Counted from the first letter of the stretch, positions 19,851 to 26,457 are shown. The stretch is 26,876 nt of DNA from DATECU01 sp035286745 (GCA_035286745.1 DATECU010000220.1:1-26876), one strand, 5' to 3'. A program made the numbers and translations. The notes: generated from the letters alone by a model not told the origin.

Positions 19851-22121
19851 ATGAGATCGACCCTGAGGCCCCCGGCCCGCGCCCTGCTGCTCTTCCTCGC
19901 CCTTGCGCTCACCCCCGGCTGCGCCGCCCGCTGGGCCTATCGGCAGGGGCTGGGCGAGGCCAAGAAGGGGAACTGGGACCTGGCGGTGGCGCGGCTCACC
20001 AAGGCCCTGCAGAAGGACACCGACAACATCGGCTACAAGATCGCCCTGGAGAACGCCCGCAGCCAGGCCAGCCGGCAGCATCAACTGGAGGGGCGCAAGC
20101 ACCTGACCGCCGACGACCTGGAAAAGGCCGAGGAGGAGCTGGGGATCGCCGTCAACTACGACCCCGCCAACCGGGGCGCCGTGGACGAGCTGGCGGTGGT
20201 GCGGGACAAGATCAAGAAGCGTGACGAGGAGAAGGAGCGCCTGGCCGAGCTCGAGGTCGGCAAGCTCCGAGCCAAGGGGGCGCAGTATCCGGTGCCCGTT
20301 CTCTCCCCGCGCAACCCGGCGGCCATCGCCATGTCGTTTCCGGACCAGAGCCTGGAGAAGGTGTTCATCGCTCTGGGCAAGGTGGCCGGGGTCAACGTGC
20401 TCTTCGACGAGGGTTTCCGCGACAAGCCCAAGGTCACCGTGAACCTGATGGGGGTGAGCTTCGAGGAGGCCCTGGAGCAGCTCACCTTCTCGAATCGGCT
20501 CTTCTACAAGGTGCTGGACCGCAACACCATCATCATCGCCCCGGAGGGCCAGCCGAAGCGCCGCCAGTACGACGACATCTTCCTGCGCACGTTCTATCTC
20601 CGGAACGCCGACACCAAGGACGTGGAGCCGGTGATCAAGGGCATCATGGGTGCCCAAGGCAAGGTGGTGTCGAACCAGACGCTGGGGGCCATCACCGTCA
20701 CCGGCACCATCGACCAGTTGGCGCTGGCGGAGCGGATGATCGATGCCAACGACAAGGCGCGTGGCGAGGTGGTGGTCGAGTTGCAGATCATGGAGGTGAA
20801 CCGGAAGCGTTTGAAGGACTACGGCATCAAGCTGGCGAACCACGGCGTCGCGGTCACCCTTTCCCCCACCGGCGGCGAGAATGAGGTCGTCGACGGCGCC
20901 CTCAGCGTGCGAGCCCACCTCTTGTCATCCCTTAACCTCTCCGACTTCATCGTGAGCATGCCTGCCACTGTGGCGGCCAAGTTGCTCCAGACGGATGGCA
21001 CTGCCCGCATCCTGGCGGCGCCGAAACTCCGGGCGGCCGAAGGCAAGAAGACCACGCTGAAGATCGGTCAGGAGGTCCCGGTTCCGGTCACCACCTTCCA
21101 AACGACGGTAGCGAATCCCAACCAGTCGGGCTACACACCTGCCACCTCATTCAACTACAAGAACGTCGGCGTGAACCTGCAGATCACCCCCCGCATCGCT
21201 GCGGGTGGCGAGATCACGCTGGAAATGAGCGCCGAGTTCAGCAGCACAGGCGCTGACAGCGAGATCGCGGGCCAGAAGCTCCCGAGCTTCCTGACGCGCA
21301 ACGTCGATGGGGTGCTGCGACTCCGCGACGGCGAGACGACGCTTCTGGGCGGGTTGATGCAGCGAGACGAGAAGCATTCCATCTCAGGGGTGTTTGGTCT
21401 CCAGGATGTGCCGCTCCTGGGTCCGCTTGTCTCGTCGCACGAGAAGAAAGTGGATGACACGGAGATTCTGATCTCGATCACCCCCCGGCTGGTTCGGGCC
21501 CCACACATCACCGAGGCCGATCTGAAGCCGCTCTACATCGGCACCCAGGACCTCCCCAAGGTCCCCTCGGCCCGACCGCCCCTCTTTGGAGCGCCGGAAG
21601 AGCCGCTGGCATCGCCCAGCCCCGTGCCCTCCGCCAGTCCCAAGCCGCAAGCCCCCGTCGCGCCTGCTGCCGCGCCCAGCCCCGCGGCCGGTGTGCCGCC
21701 ACCCTTGCCCGCCAGACCCGCCCTGGCGGCGGCCCTGACGCCCCTGGAGGCGAAGGTGAAGCCAGGCGAGGCCACGGCGGTCTCGGTGGTCCTGATGAAC
21801 GCGCAGGACTTGACGGGCGTGGAAGTCGTCATAGCATTTGACTCGGCGCTGGTGGAGGCGCTGGACCTGGCCGCGGGCAGCCTGATGACGTTGGGGGGCG
21901 TGCCGGTGAACGCGGAGCGAGCCATGGAACCCGGGCGGGCTCGGGTCAGGCTCACCCGGGCCTCGGGCGTGGCCGGCTCCGGTGTGGTGGCGGCCCTGAC
22001 CCTCAAGGGGTTGAGGGAGGGCGGCACCACGGTGACGGTGGAGACGCTGACCGTGACCACCGCGACCGGCAGGGAGCAGGTCCGGGTGGCCGCGCCGGTT
22101 CACATAACGGTTCTGCCGTGA
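19851..22121 (+). CDS. Secretin (GspD/PilQ family) with N-terminal TPR-like and C-terminal cohesin-like domains
   Basis: Outer-membrane channel of 756 aa. The signal peptide (1-23) ends ALTPGC with Cys24, a weak lipobox. Residues 26-115 form a TPR-like helical region (GNWDLAVARLTKALQKD; EKAEEELGIAVNYDPANR). An STN/N0-like domain follows (152-235; SLEKVFIALGKVAGVNVLFD), then a secretin N1 domain (240-305; FYLRNADTKDVEPVIKGIMG). The secretin core (about 306-548) has VELQIMEVNRKRLKDYGI, ILAAPKLRAAEGKKTTLKIG, GVNLQITPRI, and LRDGETTLLGGLMQRDE with VPLLGPL. A Pro/Ala/Ser-rich linker (583-622) leads to a cohesin-like domain (628-756; LEAKVKPGEATAVSVVLMNA, GVEVVIAFDSALVEAL, GSGVVAALTLKG). Third-position GC seems lower from about 20930 to 21540 than around it. 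Confidence 0.93.
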   Translation: MRSTLRPPARALLLFLALALTPGCAARWAYRQGLGEAKKGNWDLAVARLTKALQKDTDNIGYKIALENARSQASRQHQLEGRKHLTADDLEKAEEELGIAVNYDPANRGAVDELAVVRDKIKKRDEEKERLAELEVGKLRAKGAQYPVPVLSPRNPAAIAMSFPDQSLEKVFIALGKVAGVNVLFDEGFRDKPKVTVNLMGVSFEEALEQLTFSNRLFYKVLDRNTIIIAPEGQPKRRQYDDIFLRTFYLRNADTKDVEPVIKGIMGAQGKVVSNQTLGAITVTGTIDQLALAERMIDANDKARGEVVVELQIMEVNRKRLKDYGIKLANHGVAVTLSPTGGENEVVDGALSVRAHLLSSLNLSDFIVSMPATVAAKLLQTDGTARILAAPKLRAAEGKKTTLKIGQEVPVPVTTFQTTVANPNQSGYTPATSFNYKNVGVNLQITPRIAAGGEITLEMSAEFSSTGADSEIAGQKLPSFLTRNVDGVLRLRDGETTLLGGLMQRDEKHSISGVFGLQDVPLLGPLVSSHEKKVDDTEILISITPRLVRAPHITEADLKPLYIGTQDLPKVPSARPPLFGAPEEPLASPSPVPSASPKPQAPVAPAAAPSPAAGVPPPLPARPALAAALTPLEAKVKPGEATAVSVVLMNAQDLTGVEVVIAFDSALVEALDLAAGSLMTLGGVPVNAERAMEPGRARVRLTRASGVAGSGVVAALTLKGLREGGTTVTVETLTVTTATGREQVRVAAPVHITVLP

Positions 22122-22128
22122 GACGCAT

Positions 22129-22134
22129 GGAGGT
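22129..22134 (+). promoter_or_regulatory. Ribosome binding site of the Ig-like gene
   Basis: GGAGGT with 6-nt spacing to the ATG at 22141, one of the clearest Shine-Dalgarno sequences in the operon. Confidence 0.65.
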
Positions 22135-22140
22135 GTCGCG

Positions 22141-22896
22141 ATGAAGCTCAGAACTGCTCTGGTCGCCGTGGGTCTGGGCCTGCTCACCTGTCATCAGGCA
22201 ATCCTCACCGCACCGACCGGGTCGGAGATGACGGTCGTCGTCAACCCCGATTTCATCCCCGCCAATGGCGGCGTTTCGGTGGTGTCAGCGCACATCATCG
22301 AGCCCGCGGGAACGCCGGTCCCCGATGGTACTGTGGTCCAGTTCTTCACGACCCTGGGCCGCATCGACGAGCAAGGGAAGACGAACGACGGCGTGGCGCG
22401 GGTCAACCTGGTGAGCGACAGCCGCTCGGGCGAGGCCAAGGTCACGGCGATTTCGGGGTCCGTCATCGTTAAGGACGTCCCGGTCAGGATCGGGGCAATC
22501 CTGCCAAGCCGCGTCGAGGTCACGGCGAACCCGACCCGTATCACCGTGTCGCGATCGAGCCACATCTACGCCTTCGTCTACGACGGGAGCGGCAATCCGG
22601 TGCCGGGAGTGCCGGTGATCTTCAAGGTCTCCTCTTCTGCGTCACCACCGCCCACCACGACAACAACTACGACCACGACGACCACCACCACTACTACGGT
22701 GCCGATTGCCCCGGCCCAAACGGCTGGCGGTGAGTGGATGGACAGCGGCGGGAACCCCATCACCACGGACAACAACGGCCGGGCCGAAGATGTCCTTCGA
22801 ACCGACTACCCCAGAGACGCTGCGCCGAAATCAGTGACTGTGACCGCGACGACCAGCAAGAGCCCGTTCGGCACGGTTCCCGTCTGGATCAATTGA
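22141..22896 (+). CDS. Exported Ig-like (Big_1/invasin-type) protein with a 15-Thr run
   Basis: Exported protein of 251 aa. An N-terminal hydrophobic stretch (ALVAVGLGLLTCHQA) acts as a signal; Cys17 could be lipidated, though LLTC is a poor lipobox. Two bacterial Ig-like units follow, at about 28-115 (PDFIPANGGVSVVSAHIIEP; VPDGTVVQFFTTLGRI; TNDGVARVNLVS) and 123-250 (TANPTRITVSRSSHIYAFVY; VPGVPVIFKVSS; TTDNNGRAEDVLRT). Fifteen threonines (residues 172-186, DNA 22654-22698) with PPP in front interrupt the second unit. The run uses all four Thr codons, so it is not recent triplet slippage. It lies between the secretin and transglycosylase genes, 19 nt after the first. The role is unknown; a surface or periplasmic partner of the secretin's cohesin-like domain is a guess. 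Confidence 0.78.
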   Translation: MKLRTALVAVGLGLLTCHQAILTAPTGSEMTVVVNPDFIPANGGVSVVSAHIIEPAGTPVPDGTVVQFFTTLGRIDEQGKTNDGVARVNLVSDSRSGEAKVTAISGSVIVKDVPVRIGAILPSRVEVTANPTRITVSRSSHIYAFVYDGSGNPVPGVPVIFKVSSSASPPPTTTTTTTTTTTTTTTVPIAPAQTAGGEWMDSGGNPITTDNNGRAEDVLRTDYPRDAAPKSVTVTATTSKSPFGTVPVWIN

Positions 22897-22901
22897 GCCA
22901 C

Positions 22902-23528
22902 GTGAAGTCCTTCGTCCTCCTCGGCCTGGCCCTCCTGATCGCCCCCACGGCGGCGCGGGCGGACATTGCCGTCCTGGCCAACGGGACCACGTTCAAGATC
23001 GGCTCCCACAGGGTGGAGAGCGGCCTGGTCTGGCTCGCGCTCAAGGACGGGGGCGAGGTCGGCCTCCCCGAGGCCTCCATCAGCGGCTACGTCCCCGACG
23101 AGATCGTGGAGGAGGTGGCCGCTGCCGTGGCCGCGGCGCCCGCAGGCGTCGACCTCGAGGCGCTGATTGCCGAGACCGCCCACCGACATCACCTGAACCC
23201 GGCGCTGGTGCGCTCGGTGGTGGCGGTCGAGTCCGCCTTCCAGCCTGACGCCATCTCGCCCAAGGGGGCCCAGGGCCTGATGCAGCTCATGCCCCAGACC
23301 GCTCGCTCGCTCGGTGTGGCCGATCCCTTCGACCCCGCCCAGAACCTCGACGGCGGCACCCGCCACCTGAAGGACCTGGTGGCCCGCTATGGCGGCAACC
23401 TGGACTTGGCCCTGGCCGCCTACAACGCGGGCCAGGGGGCGGTCGCGAAACACCGGGGCGTTCCCCCGTACCGCGAGACCCGCCAGTACGTGAAGAAGGT
23501 CCTGGAGCGCTACCGGAAGGGCCGCTGA
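22902..23528 (+). CDS. Lytic transglycosylase (SLT/GH23 family)
   Basis: Exported peptidoglycan lyase of 208 aa that would open the cell wall for the secretion apparatus. The GTG at 22902 gives a clean signal peptide (MKSFVLLGLALLIAPTAARA, cut near residue 20). A TTG at 22893 overlapping the previous stop is also possible. Residues 21-63 form a short beta region (IAVLANGTTFKIGSHRVESG; VWLALKDGGEVGLP). The SLT domain (about 84-205) has the catalytic Glu110 in VVAVESAFQPDAISPKGA, then GLMQLMPQTARSLGV, NLDGGTRHLKDLVARYG and LALAAYNAGQGAVAKH, and ends with the RETRQYVKKV helix. Similar enzymes accompany T2SS, T4P and other envelope-spanning machines. Confidence 0.93.
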   Translation: MKSFVLLGLALLIAPTAARADIAVLANGTTFKIGSHRVESGLVWLALKDGGEVGLPEASISGYVPDEIVEEVAAAVAAAPAGVDLEALIAETAHRHHLNPALVRSVVAVESAFQPDAISPKGAQGLMQLMPQTARSLGVADPFDPAQNLDGGTRHLKDLVARYGGNLDLALAAYNAGQGAVAKHRGVPPYRETRQYVKKVLERYRKGR

Positions 23529-24121
23529 TGCCCCGGCGCCGAACGGATGCCGGTTACTCCATGCCCGGTCTTCTGGCCGGGATCGCCATCATGCTGATCC
23601 TGATGACGGTGGCCGTGCCCTCCTGGCAGTACGTGATGAAGGACGCTCGGGAGGAAGAGCTGATCTTCCGCGGGTGTCAGATCGCCGAGGCCATCGAGCG
23701 CTTTCAGAAGAAGAACGGCAACGCGCCGCCGGTCTCCCTGGAGGTGTTGGTGCAAGGTCGCTACCTGCGCAAGGCCTACACCGATCCCATGACGCCCAAG
23801 GGGAAGTGGCGGTTCGTCCGGCCCGGCGAGCCGGTGGGGCCTGTCCCGGGCCCCAAGCCCGGCGGTCCGTTGCCCTCGCCGTCGCCATCCCCGGGCGCCT
23901 TCGGCGGACCCGGTACCCCGCTCGGCCCCATCCTGGGCGTCGCCAGCACCAACCCCGACAAGAGCCTCCGCATGTTCAACGGCCGCACCAAGTACAGCGA
24001 CTGGCTCTTCGTGGCCGGCCAGCCCCGCGTGGTGGGCAGGCCGCCGGGCCCCGCGATGCCGCCGGGGGGTGGTGCGTTCGGACCGCCTCGGTCTTCACCC
24101 AGCCCCGGCGGCCAGAAGTGA
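23528..24121 (+). CDS. Atypical pseudopilin lacking Glu+5, with proline-rich insert
   Basis: Pseudopilin-like protein of 197 aa; its ATG shares one base with the previous stop (TGATG). The N-terminus is MPRRRTDAG, then YSMPGLLAGIAIMLILMTVA. Gly9 suits prepilin peptidase, but mature position 5 is Gly and position 4 is Pro, where other pseudopilins have Glu at 5. The next helix (DAREEELIFRGCQIAEAIERF) and YLRKAYTDPMTPKGKW (79-94) match the DP-[MI]-T-x4-W motif of the other two. A Pro/Gly-rich stretch (100-136) precedes FNGRTKYSDWLF (151-161), the counterpart of the Y-x-[DE]-W ending. Another Pro/Gly tail follows. Lack of Glu+5 is a trait of the tip pseudopilin GspK; the layout here is different, so a tip role is only inferred. 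Confidence 0.8.
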   Translation: MPRRRTDAGYSMPGLLAGIAIMLILMTVAVPSWQYVMKDAREEELIFRGCQIAEAIERFQKKNGNAPPVSLEVLVQGRYLRKAYTDPMTPKGKWRFVRPGEPVGPVPGPKPGGPLPSPSPSPGAFGGPGTPLGPILGVASTNPDKSLRMFNGRTKYSDWLFVAGQPRVVGRPPGPAMPPGGGAFGPPRSSPSPGGQK

Positions 24122-25131
24122 GGCAGCTGGGCCGGCGCGCGCCGCTTCGCGCGCTGGCCAGCGGTGGTCTCCTGCTGGCCGTCTTCGCGTCAGCCGCCGG
24201 CAGTGCCGAGGCGAAGGTCACCCGCTACCGGAGCGGCAACCCCGCCGACGTTCGACCCACGCTGTTCGGCCCCGTCCACGACCTGGGCGGTGGCGGTACC
24301 GATGTGGATGCGGCCCTGCAGTGCATGATCGACGAGGTTCGGGGCTGCAGCGACTGCGCCACCACGGTGGACGTGGTGATCCTCCGCGCCAGCGGCGCCG
24401 ATGGCTACAACGCCTCGATTCTGGCGATGAATGGCGTCGACTCCGTGGAGAGCCTGGTGATCACCAGCAGCCGCGATTCCAATCGCGCCGAGGTGAGGGC
24501 CACGGTGGAGAACGCCGAGGTGGTGTTCTTCGCCGGCGGCGATCAGTGCGACTACGTCCGCAACTTCAAGGGAACTCTGGTGGAGGCGGCCGTGGAGTCG
24601 GTCTACGCCCGCGGCGGCGGTGTGGGGGGGACCAGCGCCGGACTGGCGATCCTGGGCGAGATCGCGTTTGACGCCTGCCACGACACCGTGACCTCGGCCG
24701 AGGCCCTCGCCAACCCCTATGATCGGCGGCTGAGCTTCACCTACGACCTCTTCCGCTTTCGGGATCTGGTGGGAACGCTCACCGACACCCACTTCGTCCG
24801 CCGCGACCGCCTGGGGCGGCTGCTGACCTTCCTGGCTCGCCAGATCCAGGATGGCCGGGCCGGCCGGGTCCTGGGTGTGGCCGTGAACGACGAGACATCC
24901 TTGGTCGTCGACTCCCACGGGCTGGGACGCGTCCTGGGAGCCGGCCCCGTCTACTTCATCCTGGCAGACCACCTACCGGAGGTGTGCCGGCCTCAGACGC
25001 CGCTGACCTACACCGGCTTCAAGGTGTGGAAGGTGCCGGCCGGTCGGAGCTTCGATCTACGGGTGCGCCCCGAGACCGGCTTCACGCTGCTCAGCGTGAC
25101 GGGTGGTGCGGTAGGCCCGAATCCCTACTGA
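24118..25131 (+). CDS. Exported cyanophycinase-like peptidase (S51 family)
   Basis: Peptidase of 337 aa starting at GTG 24118, overlapping the pseudopilin stop through GTGA. A signal peptide (RALASGGLLLAVFASAAGSA, cut near residue 32) predicts export, while classic cyanophycinase in cyanobacteria is cytoplasmic. S51 motifs are LGGGGTDVDAALQ (56-68), FFAGGDQCDYV (137-147), GGTSAG with nucleophile Ser173, and LTDTHFVRRDRLGRL with His225. The fold compares with cyanophycinase and peptidase E; a conserved catalytic Ser and His are visible. The substrate is unknown. The C-terminal FDLRVRPETGFTLLSVTGG is a beta extension. It is the last gene of the operon and its end overlaps the convergent STN gene by 7 bp. 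Confidence 0.85.
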   Translation: MRQLGRRAPLRALASGGLLLAVFASAAGSAEAKVTRYRSGNPADVRPTLFGPVHDLGGGGTDVDAALQCMIDEVRGCSDCATTVDVVILRASGADGYNASILAMNGVDSVESLVITSSRDSNRAEVRATVENAEVVFFAGGDQCDYVRNFKGTLVEAAVESVYARGGGVGGTSAGLAILGEIAFDACHDTVTSAEALANPYDRRLSFTYDLFRFRDLVGTLTDTHFVRRDRLGRLLTFLARQIQDGRAGRVLGVAVNDETSLVVDSHGLGRVLGAGPVYFILADHLPEVCRPQTPLTYTGFKVWKVPAGRSFDLRVRPETGFTLLSVTGGAVGPNPY

Positions 25132-25772
25132 GGCGGGGGGCTGGGCGGCGTGAGACCGGGGACAAACGGGTGCCCCGGCGCTCCCGGCGGCGGGGTGGTG
25201 ACTCCCGGTATGTAGGGCTGCACCGGCTGCTGCTGGGGCGCAAACGGCGACAAGGAGTAGGTCGGCACCGGCTGAGGCACCGGGTTCGGCTTGGGAGGCT
25301 CGGGCTCCTGGGGCTGCTGGATCGGCCGCACCGAATCCTCTTCCTCGTCGTCGTCGACCATGGGCGGGCGAGGCTTCTCGTGCGGCTCATCGCCCGGGCC
25401 GGGCGCTCGCGAGGGCCCGGGTACCGCCGCTCCCTTTGCCCCGACTCCCCCGGCGACGAAGAGCGTCTCCACCCGGCTGGCCGAGGGGTCGGTGATCAGC
25501 ACGTAGCTCAGCCCCAGGCCCTCCAGGACCGCCAGCACGGCTTGAGTGGCGGTCTCCCTCTCCACGCGGGGGCTCACCAGCAGGCGAGGCGGCGCGCCGT
25601 CGTAGATCACCCTCATGCCGGTCTTGCGGGCGAGCTGATCGAGGATGTCGGATACCGGCGCGGTGGTGGCGGCCAGCGAGACCCTGCCCGGCGCCACCGT
25701 GACCGTGACCTCCCCGGCCCAGGCGGAAGGGGCAGTCAGGGAGAAGGCCAGGATCCAGGCACCGCGTCGCAT
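25125..25772 (-). CDS. Exported STN-domain (secretin/TonB short N-terminal) protein
   Basis: Exported protein of 215 aa from ATG 25772. The signal peptide (AWILAFSLTAPSAWA) is cut near residue 19. Residues 20-105 form an STN-like domain: VTVAPGRVSLAATTAPVSDI, LDQLARKTGMRVIYDG, LVSPRVERETATQAVLAVLE, GLGLSYVLI. These are the small domains at the N-terminus of secretins and TonB receptors. No channel domain follows. Instead there is an acidic spot (VDDDEEEDSV) and a Pro/Gln-rich tail to the end. It sits beside the secretion operon in opposite orientation, its 3' end overlapping the last gene by 7 bp. It could bind the secretin or peptidoglycan. I know similar stand-alone STN proteins only as uncharacterised. 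Confidence 0.72.
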   Translation of the reverse strand: MRRGAWILAFSLTAPSAWAGEVTVTVAPGRVSLAATTAPVSDILDQLARKTGMRVIYDGAPPRLLVSPRVERETATQAVLAVLEGLGLSYVLITDPSASRVETLFVAGGVGAKGAAVPGPSRAPGPGDEPHEKPRPPMVDDDEEEDSVRPIQQPQEPEPPKPNPVPQPVPTYSLSPFAPQQQPVQPYIPGVTTPPPGAPGHPFVPGLTPPSPPPQ

Positions 25773-25850
25773 GCAAGAAGTCTAGGCCCCACAGCCCTCC
25801 GAGTCCAGCGCCGAGTTGGCGGCGGCTGCGGATCCGCTCCCGTAGCGCGC

Positions 25851-25880
25851 TTGATCGAACTCCCCTGGAGACGGTATAAA
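25851..25880 (+). promoter_or_regulatory. Sigma70-like promoter of the toxin-antitoxin pair
   Basis: TTGATC (25851-25856), an 18-nt spacer and TATAAA (25875-25880) lie 6 nt before the antitoxin ATG at 25887. The transcript would be leaderless or nearly so, as there is no Shine-Dalgarno sequence. The remainder of the 114-bp gap holds nothing notable. Confidence 0.55.
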
Positions 25881-25886
25881 GACCCT

Positions 25887-26165
25887 ATGCGGACTCTAAC
25901 GATCACGGACGCGAAGAAGAACCTCGGTCATTGGCTTGCGGCCGCCGCCCGGGGTGAGGATGTTGGTATCGTCTCCGGGGCTGACATCATCGCCCTGCGC
26001 AAGGTGCAGGTCGAATCCGCCGACTACGCTCAGCGAGAATACGGCGTGACCGCCGATCAGGTCACCTCCCTCGAGGAGGCGACCGACAGGCGCTACCGTC
26101 GACTCAAGCGGAGCGGCAAGCTCGTCAGCCTGTCCGCGGCGCAGCTCAGGAAAGTGCTTGAGTAG
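25887..26165 (+). CDS. Phd/YefM-like antitoxin
   Basis: Protein of 92 aa with the Phd/YefM start MRTLTITDAKKNLGHWLAAA, then RGEDVGIVSGADIIALRKVQ, where family members have E-[IV]-x-[IV]-x-x-[GR]. The later part (SLEEATDRRYRRLKRSGKLV) would be a flexible toxin-binding tail. Its 3' end overlaps the following toxin-like gene by 8 nt, the usual layout of a type II module. It differs in sequence from the antitoxin at 8051, sharing only the family pattern. Confidence 0.75.
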   Translation: MRTLTITDAKKNLGHWLAAAARGEDVGIVSGADIIALRKVQVESADYAQREYGVTADQVTSLEEATDRRYRRLKRSGKLVSLSAAQLRKVLE

Positions 26166-26448
26166 GCAGCTTTCCATCGATTCCGACGTCCTGCGGCGGC
26201 TCAAAGCGCTGCCAAGGGGCGAGAAGACGGAGTGCCTGCTGGCGCTCTGCGAGCTGGTGGACTCATTTGGTCGGCCCCACGTTCACAGCGGGCTGGGGAT
26301 CCGCAAACTCGGCGCGCGGCTTTTCGAATGCCGCGGTAGCCTCGGTCTGCGCTTCATCTTCCAGGACCGCGCAACGGATTTGTTCGTCTCGTTCCTCGGG
26401 AACCACGACGAAATCAAGGCGCTCCTGCGTAGCGGCCGGTACCGCTGA
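26158..26448 (+). CDS. RelE/ParE-superfamily toxin
   Basis: Protein of 96 aa likely to be the toxin partner of the gene before it. The start is TTG 26158, inside the end of the antitoxin gene (TTGAGTAG). The core SGLGIRKLGARLFECRGSLG, LRFIFQDRATDLFVSFLG and NHDEIKALLR matches the RelE/HigB pattern of K-L-x-x-[GR]-L-[FW]-E-x-R followed by R-x-x-[FY] and a hydrophobic strand, ending K-x-x-[LI]. RelE-like toxins cut mRNA on the ribosome, while ParE poisons gyrase; this sequence does not say which. The N-terminal helices (VLRRLKALPRGEKTECLLAL) are longer than in short RelE proteins. Confidence 0.78.
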   Translation: MSRQLSIDSDVLRRLKALPRGEKTECLLALCELVDSFGRPHVHSGLGIRKLGARLFECRGSLGLRFIFQDRATDLFVSFLGNHDEIKALLRSGRYR

Positions 26449-26457
26449 ACGGCAGCA

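Noticed and set aside
19734..20918. A 394-codon minus-strand frame antisense to the secretin
   Set aside because: Same shadow effect. The plus strand carries the clear secretin N0/N1 domains.
22622..22700. Phase-variable simple repeat in the poly-Thr tract
   Set aside because: The DNA mixes ACC, ACG, ACT and ACA without a constant unit, so slippage-driven frameshifting is unlikely.
25773..25886. An insertion or attachment site before the toxin-antitoxin pair
   Set aside because: No direct repeats, tRNA end or integrase gene are visible. The gap is explained by the divergent promoters.
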